A program made the translations under genes and the position numbers. The notes below the pieces were generated by a model. It ran no database searches. It was not told the DNA's origin and saw nothing but the letters and a program-made list of their open reading frames with translations. This document shows, one piece after another, positions 52,459-60,971 of a stretch of 64,000 bases of DNA (its first letter is position 1; each line of letters opens with the position of its first letter). This DNA is from Paenibacillus phyllosphaerae (lineage in GTDB: Bacteria > Bacillota > Bacilli > Paenibacillales > Paenibacillaceae): positions 310,001-374,000 of the forward strand of contig NZ_JACHXK010000003.1 in assembly GCF_014192105.1 (NCBI RefSeq), read 5' to 3'.

Positions 52459-54465
52459 TTATGGATTGCGCTTGCGGAACTCGCGGATCAGATCGTGCTC
52501 GATCACCAGATCGGACATGACCAGTTCGAGTCTCGCATCGGAGCCAGCCGGGCAGGCGCCGGTATCCAGCGGTTCGCCGGTCGTGGCATCCAGGCAACGG
52601 CTGTTCTCCTCCAGTCCGTCGCCGGAAGGGAAATACCAGACGTTGCCGTCCGTATAGGCGCCGCTGCGGATAACGACTCTTTTGTCCGCCAACGGTTTCT
52701 CCGTGACGAGCGGCGTACCCAGCATGTACTTGTCCTTGCTGGAGATGCCGAGCAGGTGGAGAATGGTTGGCGCGAGATCGAGCTGTCCGCCAACTTCCGG
52801 GTGCGTGCCCGTCAATTGGCCGCCAGGGACGTGTACGACAAGCGGAACCTGCTTCAGGATGTTATAGCGCTCCACCTCGTTTAGCTTCTTGCCGAGGAAA
52901 GTCTCGAACGGAGCCCAGTCGTTGATGGAGTTGTCATGATCGCCGTAGAACATGAAAATCGACGTATCCCACAATCCTGCCGCCTTCAGCTGCTCGATCA
53001 TCTTCCCAAGCGACTGATCTACATAATGCGCCGCCTCGAGGTAATTGCCGAAGATGGTCCCTTGGAATTCACCGACATCCAACGTCTGGTATGATTCGGG
53101 AATCTCGAACGGATGATGGCTCGAGAGCGAGATTAAGAAGGAATAGAACGGCTGCTTCTGCTTCTCCATATAAGAGACGGATTGCGAGAAGAAGGAGGTG
53201 TCCCCGAGCGACCAGCCGAGCGGCTCGTCCATGGCGAAGTCCTTCTTGTTATAAAAGTAATCGTAGCCCATACCGTTATACATCGTATTCCGGTTCCAGA
53301 AACCGCCATTGTAGGCATGATAGGCATTAGGCGTATAACCGTTATCCTTCAGCGTCCGGGGCAGGGAATCGAATTGATTCTGCGCATAACGAATGAATAC
53401 CGATCCGGATTGCAGCGGCTGCAGCGAAATATTCGCGGCCAAGTCGGCATCCGAGGTCCGTCCGCCGGAAGTTTGATGGTAGAAGCGGTCGAAGTACAAG
53501 CTCTCCTGAACGAGCTTGTTCATATTCGGCGTCACTTCCTGCCCGTTAATGCTCCGGCCGATGACGAAGTTCTGGAAAGCCTCCAGCTGAATGAGAATCA
53601 CGTTGCTGCCCTTGTAAGCGCCGAAGAGCGGGTCGGATTCGAGAGCGCCGCGAACGGCTCCGCGCTGTTCGAACCATTCCTTGGCCTCTGCAATTCGCTC
53701 CGAAGGAACCGTCTCGTTATGCAGAATGTTCTCCTTCGTGTACTTATAGGCATCATAGCCATGGAAGCCGAGTACGCCGGTTACATTGTAGAGCGACAGA
53801 TTCCACCAGTTGCCCGAGAATAAGCCCGCTGCCCACGTCTTCTTGGCGATGTTCACGGGTACGAAGACAAGCGTGAGCCCGGTTGCGAATACGATCAGGC
53901 TGAGGGAAACGCGAAAAATCATTTTGCGCCAGATCAGCCGTTTGCCCGTGCGGACAGCCTGAACCGTAATGGCCGCCGCCGAATCGTGCTCATCGCGTCT
54001 GCGAACGAAGATCGAGACGGCAAAGGCGATAATAAACGGCCAGTCGAAGAACAACGACAAGTCCGCCCAGCTAACGAGCGTCGAGATGCTCTCGCCAAGC
54101 TCGCCGACCTGACCGGCCTGCAGCAAGACGGGCACGGAGATCAAGTCTTGAAAGTAGCGGAAATAGATCAGATCCGCATAGATGACGAAGGTTAGTAAAA
54201 GATTCAAAACGACAAGTGCGACTGTCCGTCCCCGCGGAGGGAGGAGCAGCGTCCAGAAGGAAACGAGACCGATGGTGCCGAGCGCAACGAACACGTCATC
54301 GACGTTCATCGCCATATTCGGCACGTCGACGAAGCGATCGAAGATGATCAGCTTCATCATCATAAGGACGAAGAAGATAACAACATCGATCGCTTTAATG
54401 CGCTCGAACCCTTCGAGGGAGGCACGCATCCCTCGTTTCGCCATGGAGGTTAGTGGTCTAGCCAT
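52459..54465 (-). CDS. Lipoteichoic acid synthase family protein
   Basis: 668 residues: five N-terminal membrane helices (to about residue 235), then an extracellular sulfatase-fold domain starting near GSNVILIQLEAFQNFV. The nucleophile Thr lies in TSGGRTSDADLAANIS and metal ligands in FMFYGDHDNS. LtaS polymerises glycerol phosphate from phosphatidylglycerol; primase or LTA-decorating paralogues look alike. The start ATG is 12 nt from AAAGGAA, so 54441 is an alternative. Confidence 0.92.
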   Translation of the reverse strand: MARPLTSMAKRGMRASLEGFERIKAIDVVIFFVLMMMKLIIFDRFVDVPNMAMNVDDVFVALGTIGLVSFWTLLLPPRGRTVALVVLNLLLTFVIYADLIYFRYFQDLISVPVLLQAGQVGELGESISTLVSWADLSLFFDWPFIIAFAVSIFVRRRDEHDSAAAITVQAVRTGKRLIWRKMIFRVSLSLIVFATGLTLVFVPVNIAKKTWAAGLFSGNWWNLSLYNVTGVLGFHGYDAYKYTKENILHNETVPSERIAEAKEWFEQRGAVRGALESDPLFGAYKGSNVILIQLEAFQNFVIGRSINGQEVTPNMNKLVQESLYFDRFYHQTSGGRTSDADLAANISLQPLQSGSVFIRYAQNQFDSLPRTLKDNGYTPNAYHAYNGGFWNRNTMYNGMGYDYFYNKKDFAMDEPLGWSLGDTSFFSQSVSYMEKQKQPFYSFLISLSSHHPFEIPESYQTLDVGEFQGTIFGNYLEAAHYVDQSLGKMIEQLKAAGLWDTSIFMFYGDHDNSINDWAPFETFLGKKLNEVERYNILKQVPLVVHVPGGQLTGTHPEVGGQLDLAPTILHLLGISSKDKYMLGTPLVTEKPLADKRVVIRSGAYTDGNVWYFPSGDGLEENSRCLDATTGEPLDTGACPAGSDARLELVMSDLVIEHDLIREFRKRNP

Positions 54466-54534
54466 GAAAGTAAAAGGGTTCCTTTCTACTTGCCAAAATG
54501 GTTGGTGCTCACCCCGCGACTACAGCATGAAAGA

Positions 54535-55671
54535 TTAGTTGCGCGGGGGAAGCGGACCTAGGAATTGATAGAGATTACATTCGATGCGGCCGTTGAACAG
54601 CTTGCGCTTCTTCGCTGCATTCTGCCCGAAGTTCTGCTCGAACGATTTGGTCGGGCTAAGCGCGAAGAAGGACCACGTCGGCAAATATTGCGCGATCAGG
54701 CCGAGCTGGCGGATCGCCTTCTCCGCTTCGGAATCGTCGCCCAGACGTTCGCCGTATGGCGGGTTCGTAATGATGCAGCCATAGTCGCCAGCCGGCTTAA
54801 TCTTGGCTACCGGCATAACGCTCAGCTTGATCTCGCGTCCGAAGCCTGCTTTCTTCACGGCAGCTTGGGCGATCTCGATCGCTTGCGGGTCGATATCCGA
54901 TCCGCTGATGTCGAGAGGAATATCATCCTTGACGGAGTCGAACGCCTCTTCGCGCGCGGTCTCCCACAACTCATCAGGCACGAGCGGCCAGCCTTCGCTG
55001 TTGAAGGTGCGGCGCAGGCCAGGGGCGATGTTCCAAGCAATCATAGCCGCTTCGACCGGAATGGTGCCGGACCCGCAGAACGGATCGACCAGCGGGCGGT
55101 CGGGACGCCAGCGGCTGAGCATGACCATGGCTGCTGCCATCGTCTCCTTGATCGGCGCTTCCGTGACCAGCTTGCGATAGCCGCGTTTATGAAGGCCAGG
55201 TCCCGTCGTGTCCAGCGTGATCGTGGCAATATCGTTCAACATAATCACTTCGATTACGAATCGCGCGCCGTCCTCGGGGAACCACTCGGTACCGTAGGTC
55301 ATTTTCATTTTCTCGACGACTGCCTTTTTAACGATCTTCTGGCAGGCCGGCACGCTGGTCAGCTGGGATTTGTGCGAGCGACCCTCCACGGGGAACTCGC
55401 CGTCTCCCGGGATGAAAGCGGCCCAATCGACGGCTTTGACGCCTTCGAACAGTTCCTCGAACGTCGTGGCCGGGAATTCCGCCATCTTGATAAGCACGCG
55501 GTCGCTCGTACGCAGCCACAGATTCGTGCGTGCGATGTCGCTCGGCGTGCCGGTGAAGGTCACTTTCCCGTTGTCGACTTTCGAATCTTCATAGCCCAGT
55601 TCCTTGAGTTCGCGCGCCACGATCGCCTCCAGCCCCATCGGCGCTGTGGCAATCAATTGCAATTTTGTCAT
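54535..55671 (-). CDS. THUMP domain class I rRNA methyltransferase (YpsC/RlmL family)
   Basis: 378 residues: N-terminal THUMP RNA-binding domain (about 45-155), then the UPF0020 SAM methyltransferase with DPFCGSGTIPVEAAM, ISGSDIDPQAIEIA and the N6-adenine/N2-guanine motif NPPYGERLGD. Homologues methylate 23S rRNA at a guanine N2. ATG 55671 lies 11 nt after GGAG; GTG 55683 overlaps that site. Confidence 0.9.
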   Translation of the reverse strand: MTKLQLIATAPMGLEAIVARELKELGYEDSKVDNGKVTFTGTPSDIARTNLWLRTSDRVLIKMAEFPATTFEELFEGVKAVDWAAFIPGDGEFPVEGRSHKSQLTSVPACQKIVKKAVVEKMKMTYGTEWFPEDGARFVIEVIMLNDIATITLDTTGPGLHKRGYRKLVTEAPIKETMAAAMVMLSRWRPDRPLVDPFCGSGTIPVEAAMIAWNIAPGLRRTFNSEGWPLVPDELWETAREEAFDSVKDDIPLDISGSDIDPQAIEIAQAAVKKAGFGREIKLSVMPVAKIKPAGDYGCIITNPPYGERLGDDSEAEKAIRQLGLIAQYLPTWSFFALSPTKSFEQNFGQNAAKKRKLFNGRIECNLYQFLGPLPPRN

Positions 55672-55790
55672 AATACATATCACTCCGTCTTCTTGCCGGT
55701 TGTATTGCGCCGGTTAAAAATCATACAATCAAGTATAGGACAAACCAAGACTGAAATACAATCAAGTTCAATAAGGAGCGGAATCATTCC

Positions 55791-56417
55791 ATGGATGCCC
55801 AGAAATATGTAGAAGAGATGCTAGGAACGGACCCTGAGCTCGATCGGGTGCTGGAGTCGATCCGGGAACTTGGCATGCCCGAGATCTCGGTTGCCCCGGG
55901 TTATGGCCGCATGCTGACGATGCTCGTGCAGATGTCGAAAGCGAAGGATGTGCTGGAGATCGGCGCGCTAGGCGGATATAGCGGAATTTGTCTTGCGCGA
56001 GGATTGCAAGGCGGGGGGAGCGTAACGTCGCTCGAACTGCTGCCGAATTTCGCGGAGGCGGCGCGCAGTAACATGGAGGCGGCCGGATTCGGCCATCTCG
56101 TCGACTACCGGATCGGGGACGCCAAGGGGAGTCTGGCGAAGCTCGCGGAGGAAGGAAGGCGCTTCGATTTCTTCTTTATCGATGCGGATAAGGAAGGGTA
56201 TCCGGTCTATCTGGACTGGGCGCTCAAGCTTGCGAATCCCGGCGCTGTCATTGTGGGGGATAATACGCTGCTGCGCGGACGAATCTACAACGCTGACAAG
56301 AATGGACCGTCCGTCGTCGCGATGCGTGAATTCAACCGGCGAATGCTTCAGGACGAGCGGCTGAGAGGCACGCTTCTGCCGGGCTATGACGGGCTTACGA
56401 TGGCGGTTGTCAAATAA
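55791..56417 (+). CDS. O-methyltransferase, class I (YrrM-like)
   Basis: 208 residues of the caffeoyl-CoA O-methyltransferase-like family: KDVLEIGALGGYSGICLARG (SAM motif I), SLELLPNF, and FFIDADKEGYPVYLDW with metal-binding Asp, then GDNTLLRGR. AAGGAG precedes ATG 55791 at about 12 nt. Substrate unknown; tRNA-modifying TrmR relatives share this architecture. Confidence 0.9.
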   Translation: MDAQKYVEEMLGTDPELDRVLESIRELGMPEISVAPGYGRMLTMLVQMSKAKDVLEIGALGGYSGICLARGLQGGGSVTSLELLPNFAEAARSNMEAAGFGHLVDYRIGDAKGSLAKLAEEGRRFDFFFIDADKEGYPVYLDWALKLANPGAVIVGDNTLLRGRIYNADKNGPSVVAMREFNRRMLQDERLRGTLLPGYDGLTMAVVK

Positions 56418-56455
56418 GGAGTTGGAGTTTTAACCTATTCTAGGCAGTTTGTGGA

Positions 56456-56485
56456 TTGACGAACTGCCGCTTACACCTTTATAAT
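56456..56485 (+). promoter_or_regulatory. SigA promoter of the ABC-F gene
   Basis: TTGACG (56456-56461), 18-nt spacer, TATAAT (56480-56485). Transcription would start near 56492, giving a leader of about 360 nt. Confidence 0.75.
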
Positions 56486-56491
56486 AAGCAC

Positions 56492-56855
56492 AACTTTAGT
56501 GTAGACACAGCCGATTGAGCTGCGGGAAAGTGGAGGGCAACCGTCAATGGAGAACTAATCCTGAACATTCCGAACAAAAACATGATTAGCCGTCACGTTA
56601 TACGTTTGCGTGCGGACATTTGTTCTGAAGACGGGATTCGTCTGTCCATTTATGGTACTTCGCTTTTATCGCTGCGCGGCTTGGAGGCCTTACGGTTATC
56701 CCTGTCTACGTCTGTTCGCTCTGCCCGCATCTTCCTGTTGAGGGAGACAGCCGCAAGGCGTATTCGGCGTCCGTGCGCCTGCATAAAGCCGAAACCATAT
56801 AAGCAGCACACGAATCCTCTTCAGATCGAACCATTCGACCTGAGGAGGTTTTTTT
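56492..56855 (+). promoter_or_regulatory. Long leader with attenuator upstream of the ABC-F gene
   Basis: The leader contains a possible three-codon reading frame, ATG-GAG-AAC-TAA (56547-56558), behind GGAGGG; a nested hairpin closed by GGACA/TGTCC with inner AGACG/CGTCT (about 56617-56656); a TTCGGC/GCCGAA pair (about 56762-56792); and the terminator below. This is the layout of antibiotic-responsive attenuators of ABC-F and erm genes. Confidence 0.65.
56816..56855 (+). terminator. Attenuator terminator that includes the Shine-Dalgarno sequence
   Basis: CCTCTTCAG (56816-56824) pairs with CTGAGGAGG (56840-56848), then T7 and the start codon at 56856. AGGAGG in the 3' arm is also the ribosome site, so folding blocks both transcription and translation. 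Confidence 0.85.
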
Positions 56856-58550
56856 ATGACCATAATGACCTTGCAACATCTGGAATATTACGTTGGCGAT
56901 CGATTGCTGTTCAAACAGGAAGGCCAGCTTCACATCGGAACCCGCGACCGCATCGGCGTCGTTGGCCGCAACGGCGCGGGCAAATCGACGTTGCTGGCCA
57001 TCCTTGCCGGCCGGTTGGCGCCCGAGCATGGGACGATCGCAAGCTATGGAACAGTTGCTGAACTCGAACAGGCTTCAGGCCGTCGCGGCAGTTCGATGGC
57101 TCAGAGACCGGAACTGCACGATCAGGCAGGCGAAATGCTGAAGCGTTGGGAAGTAAGCGACGAGCAAGGAATTGCCGAGCATGGAAGCGGGGGAGAGAAG
57201 ACGCGTCTGTCGATCGCGAAGGTGATGGCGCAAGGCGCGGAGCTCTTGATTGCCGACGAACCGACAAGCCATCTCGACATCGATGGGGCGGCAGCGCTCG
57301 CTGAGGCGTTGGCCGGGTATCCGGGCGCAGTGATCGTCGTTTCCCATGATCGAACGCTGCTCGATCAGGTATGTACGCGGATTCTGGAGTTGGAGGAAGG
57401 CAAGCTTGCTCTTTATGAAGGGAATTATTCCGCCTATCGGGAGGCCAAAGAAGCGCAGGCAGCAAGAGCACGGTTCGAATATGAGCAATATGCGCGAGAA
57501 AAGGATCGTCTGACAACAGCGCTCATGGAGGTGCGCGAGCAGTCGCGTTCCATGAAGAGCAAGCCTTCGAGGATGAGCTACAAGGAAGCGAATCTCGGCC
57601 GCGCGCGAGCCGGGTCCAGCCGGGCGAGGGTGGACCGTTCCGCTTCTATACTGGAGCGCCGGCTGAGCCAGCTCGAGGTGAAATCGAAACCGAGGGAGGC
57701 CGAATCGCCGTTGTTCGATGCGAGCAAGCATGTCCTTTGCAGAAGCAAGCATGTGTTGCGCTTAGCGAATGCGACGCTGGGATACGGGAGCAAGATTCTG
57801 CTCGAAGGGCTTCATCTCAATGTGAAGCCGGGCATGAGGATCGCGCTCGTCGGACGCAACGGGATCGGCAAGACGACGCTTCTGAAGCTCATCCATGAGG
57901 GAGGAGCGGCCATCAGCTATTCGCCGAGCTGCCGCCTCGGCTATTTCCGCCAAGACTTGTCGCTGCTTAGGGAGGATCAGACCATTCTGCAGAATGTGCT
58001 GTCCACCGCGCTGTACGATGATCTTCACGTGCGGACGGTATTGGCGAGAACGCTCTTCAAGCGCGACGAAGTGCACAAGGCGGTAAGGGATCTAAGCGGA
58101 GGAGAGCGCGTGAAGACGACGCTCGCGAAGCTTTTTCTCGGAGGATATAATACGCTCTTGCTGGACGAACCGACGAACTATCTGGACCTGTTCGCCAGAG
58201 AAAGTCTGGAGGAGACGCTCGCGCAATATCCAGGCACGATTCTGTTTGCCTCCCATGATCGTGCCTTCGTCCGCGCGGTCGCGACCCATTTGCTGCGCTT
58301 TGGCGAGAGCGGATGGCAGCTTATGCCATGCGGTGATGAAGAGCAAGCGGCGATCCCGGCAGGGGGAGGAGCGCCTGCACATCCGAACCGCGAGCAGCAT
58401 GAGGCGCAGCAGGAGCTGATGCAACTTGAACTCGCGATTGCGAATACGCTGGGCCGCCTTTCGATGCCTCAATCGAAGGAGGATGCCATTCAGCTTGACC
58501 TTCAGTTCCAAGCGCTACTGCAGCGTAAACGGGAACTGATGAAGCCATAG
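56856..58550 (+). CDS. ABC-F ribosomal protection protein (Vga/VmlR-like)
   Basis: 564 residues: two ABC domains (Walker A GRNGAGKST at ~37 and GRNGIGKTT at ~332; signatures GSGGEKTRL and LSGGERVKT; DEPTSHLD and DEPTNYLD) joined by an ~85-residue linker rich in Arg/Ser (about 200-285), the antibiotic resistance domain. No membrane segment. Such proteins enter the ribosomal E site and displace lincosamides, streptogramin A and pleuromutilins. The attenuator leader supports an antibiotic-inducible role rather than a housekeeping ABC-F. Confidence 0.88.
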   Translation: MTIMTLQHLEYYVGDRLLFKQEGQLHIGTRDRIGVVGRNGAGKSTLLAILAGRLAPEHGTIASYGTVAELEQASGRRGSSMAQRPELHDQAGEMLKRWEVSDEQGIAEHGSGGEKTRLSIAKVMAQGAELLIADEPTSHLDIDGAAALAEALAGYPGAVIVVSHDRTLLDQVCTRILELEEGKLALYEGNYSAYREAKEAQAARARFEYEQYAREKDRLTTALMEVREQSRSMKSKPSRMSYKEANLGRARAGSSRARVDRSASILERRLSQLEVKSKPREAESPLFDASKHVLCRSKHVLRLANATLGYGSKILLEGLHLNVKPGMRIALVGRNGIGKTTLLKLIHEGGAAISYSPSCRLGYFRQDLSLLREDQTILQNVLSTALYDDLHVRTVLARTLFKRDEVHKAVRDLSGGERVKTTLAKLFLGGYNTLLLDEPTNYLDLFARESLEETLAQYPGTILFASHDRAFVRAVATHLLRFGESGWQLMPCGDEEQAAIPAGGGAPAHPNREQHEAQQELMQLELAIANTLGRLSMPQSKEDAIQLDLQFQALLQRKRELMKP

Positions 58551-58560
58551 AGGCAGCAAG

Positions 58561-59769
58561 TCATCCCTGACGTTGCTTGCGATGTGCCAGAAGCGTCCGG
58601 TTCACCCACAGCGCGTTCAGGACGAACAAGACCGCCGAAGTAATAAAGACGCCCTCGATGCCGATCCAGCCGGATATGACGCCTCCGACGATCGGGCCGA
58701 TCATATTGCCAAGCGACAATGTGCTGGAGTTGAAGCTGAATGAGCGCGACTCCATGCCGTCCGGTGTATGCTTGCGGATGAGCGCATTAACCGACGGGAT
58801 CAGTCCTCCCAGGAAGACGCCTTGCAGGAATCGGAGCACGAGCAGCTGCCATACGGAGCCGGCCATTGCCTGCGGGATGAACAAGAGGGCCGATCCGATG
58901 AGCGAGACGAGCAGGATGCGCTCTTGTCCGATCCGGTCGCTCAACCGTCCGAGCAGCGGAGATGACACCATATTGGACAGTCCGGCGGCTGACCCGACAA
59001 GCCCGGACCAGAATGCCAGGTTCACGGCCGTTCCGTGCAGTTCCTGCACATAGAGCGGCATTAGCGGCATCGGCCCGATCATGGCGAATTGGATCAGGAA
59101 GGTAACCGCGAACAGCGACTTCAGCTGCGGAATGCGGCTGAGACTCGCGAAGCCTTGAATGATGGACACATTAGGCTTAGCTGCGGCCTTGGTGCGATCG
59201 AAGCTTTCCTTGACGACGAACATGGCAAGCAAGGAAGCGAGAAATAACAGCAGACCGGTCACGTAGAAAATCGGCCGGAAGCCGATCGCGTCCGCCAGCA
59301 GTCCGCCTATGAACGGTCCGAGAATGGTGCCGGCGATACCGCCGGATTGCAGCGTGCCCATGGCAAAGCCCATCCGTTCTTTCGGCGTGGTAGCCGAAAT
59401 GAGCGATACCGAGGCTGGATTGAAGCCGGAGATTGTGCCGTTAACCATCCGCAGCAGGAGCAGATGCCACGGATTCTGGGCGAAGCCCATGAGTACCATG
59501 ACGATCGCCATGCCGAAGCCGGAGCGCAGCAGCATCATTTTGCGCCCATATCGGTCGGAAAGCTTGCCCCATAACGGTTGGAACAAGAACGACGTGACGA
59601 AGTTGCCGGCAAAGATGATGCCCGCCCATGTCGCGGTTTCGTGCGGATCGGACAGACCGAGATCGGTCTGGAGATAAAGGGATAAGAACGGAATGATCAT
59701 GGTCATGCCGGCCATCACGAGGAATTGACCGACCCAGAGTACGGCTAAATTTTTCTTCCACTGTTCCAT
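58561..59769 (-). CDS. MFS multidrug efflux transporter (MdtG/YxlH-like)
   Basis: 402 residues with 12 membrane helices and the MFS motif A region LWGKLSDRYGRKMM, motif-C-like LQSGGIAGTILGPFIGG in helix 5. The sequence start MEQWKKNLAVLWVGQFLVMAGMT is typical of the MdtG/multidrug group. ATG 59769 follows GGAGG at 13 nt. An extended -10 (TGCTATACT) is seen on the minus strand near 59862. Convergent with the ABC-F gene. Confidence 0.85.
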   Translation of the reverse strand: MEQWKKNLAVLWVGQFLVMAGMTMIIPFLSLYLQTDLGLSDPHETATWAGIIFAGNFVTSFLFQPLWGKLSDRYGRKMMLLRSGFGMAIVMVLMGFAQNPWHLLLLRMVNGTISGFNPASVSLISATTPKERMGFAMGTLQSGGIAGTILGPFIGGLLADAIGFRPIFYVTGLLLFLASLLAMFVVKESFDRTKAAAKPNVSIIQGFASLSRIPQLKSLFAVTFLIQFAMIGPMPLMPLYVQELHGTAVNLAFWSGLVGSAAGLSNMVSSPLLGRLSDRIGQERILLVSLIGSALLFIPQAMAGSVWQLLVLRFLQGVFLGGLIPSVNALIRKHTPDGMESRSFSFNSSTLSLGNMIGPIVGGVISGWIGIEGVFITSAVLFVLNALWVNRTLLAHRKQRQG

Positions 59770-59921
59770 GTAATCGATGATACCTCCTGTCTTGCCTTGC
59801 GTGTGTGCTAGCGTAATTGTTGCTTGCGTCTCAACAAGAGAACAGGGAACAGTATAGCACAATACGGCCGGGAACCTTAGCCAAGGAGACGCGCCTAGCT
59901 GATCACGCCTGTCGACTGTCA

Positions 59922-59960
59922 AGGAAAAGAGCCTGTCTCCCCAATGGGAAACAGGCTCTT
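59922..59960 (-). terminator. Terminator of phoX-tatA-tatC
   Basis: On the minus strand AAGAGCCTGT/ACAGGCTCTT with CCC/GGG inner pairs, followed by TTTTCC. Confidence 0.8.
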
Positions 59961-59970
59961 CATGCATTCG

Positions 59971-60711
59971 TCATGCCGTCGTCGTGGGCCATTCGGATTG
60001 CGCGCGCAGTTGATTGCGATACACGATCTTCGAGATCGTCATGCTGATCTCGTATAGCAGGAACAACGGCACGATGACGATGATATCCGAGAGGATATCG
60101 GGCGGAGTAATCGTGATCGCGACAATGGCGAGGATGAAATAAGATAATTTTCTGGCCTTCGCTAAGCGCACCGGATTCAAGATGCCGATCTTGGTCAGGA
60201 ACATGACGATCGCGGGCATCTCGAATAGCAAGCCGAATGGAACGGTCATGTGAATCATGAATCGGAAGTAGCGTTCAGCCGTATACATCGCGGCAAAGTC
60301 ATCGCCGGCCATCTGGTCCATGAAGTGCAGAACCATCGGGAATAGGATGAAATAACCGAAACACAGACCTGTGATGAAGAGCAGGCTGATGGATGGAATG
60401 AACACCAGCGCCGAGCGCTTGGCGACCGCAGGCAGAGCGGGCGTAACGAACTTCCACGTCTGGTAAGCGGCGATCGGGAGCGTTACGGCTATCGCCACAA
60501 CGCCAGCGATCATGAGATAGACCCACATAACGTCGGAAGGCCCGAGTACGACGAGCTTCTGATCGATTCCTCTTACCAGCCAGCGGTAGATATCCTTCAC
60601 GTAGATGAAGGCAGCCGCCATGGCGACCAGGAACGCAATCAGCGTGCGAATGAGCCTGGTCCGCAATTCATCCAGGTGACCGACCAGATTCAGGTCATTC
60701 GGATTGCTCAT
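59971..60711 (-). CDS. tatC: Twin-arginine translocase subunit TatC
   Basis: 246 residues, six membrane helices, with the start [21 protein letters not shown] and the conserved [21 protein letters not shown]. It recognises twin-arginine signal peptides and forms the export pore with TatA. It overlaps the tatA stop (ATGA) and is last in the phoX-tatA-tatC operon. Confidence 0.95.
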   Translation of the reverse strand: MSNPNDLNLVGHLDELRTRLIRTLIAFLVAMAAAFIYVKDIYRWLVRGIDQKLVVLGPSDVMWVYLMIAGVVAIAVTLPIAAYQTWKFVTPALPAVAKRSALVFIPSISLLFITGLCFGYFILFPMVLHFMDQMAGDDFAAMYTAERYFRFMIHMTVPFGLLFEMPAIVMFLTKIGILNPVRLAKARKLSYFILAIVAITITPPDILSDIIVIVPLFLLYEISMTISKIVYRNQLRAQSEWPTTTA

Positions 60712-60926
60712 TTGGAAGGGGCGTCAGCAGCTGCGGCCGCAGCCGGCTTCTTCTTCGCCTCTTCGTCCTCGTCGCCGCCGACCAATCCGCGCGTCGCGCC
60801 TTTGAATTCGCTTAAGGTGCGTCCGAACGCGCGGCCAAGTTCCGGCAGCTTGGACGGACCGAAAATAATGAGCGCGATGATCAGGATTAAGACTAAGCCG
60901 CCGATACCGATATTGCCGAATGGCAT
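60708..60926 (-). CDS. tatA: Twin-arginine translocase subunit TatA
   Basis: 72 residues: one membrane helix ([17 protein letters not shown]), the [14 protein letters not shown] amphipathic helix, and a charged Ala-rich tail ([12 protein letters not shown]). The minimal TatA-TatC pair follows phoX directly, as in Bacillus TatAd-TatCd with phoD. Confidence 0.95.
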   Translation of the reverse strand: MPFGNIGIGGLVLILIIALIIFGPSKLPELGRAFGRTLSEFKGATRGLVGGDEDEEAKKKPAAAAAADAPSK

Positions 60927-60971
60927 AATGATGACATCTCCTTCAAGTTTAACGTAATGGCTTCGTGCCGA

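Noticed and set aside
56582..57061. 159-codon frame in the leader of the ABC-F gene
   Set aside because: It crosses the attenuator and runs out of frame into the ABC-F coding region. No ribosome site and no domain.
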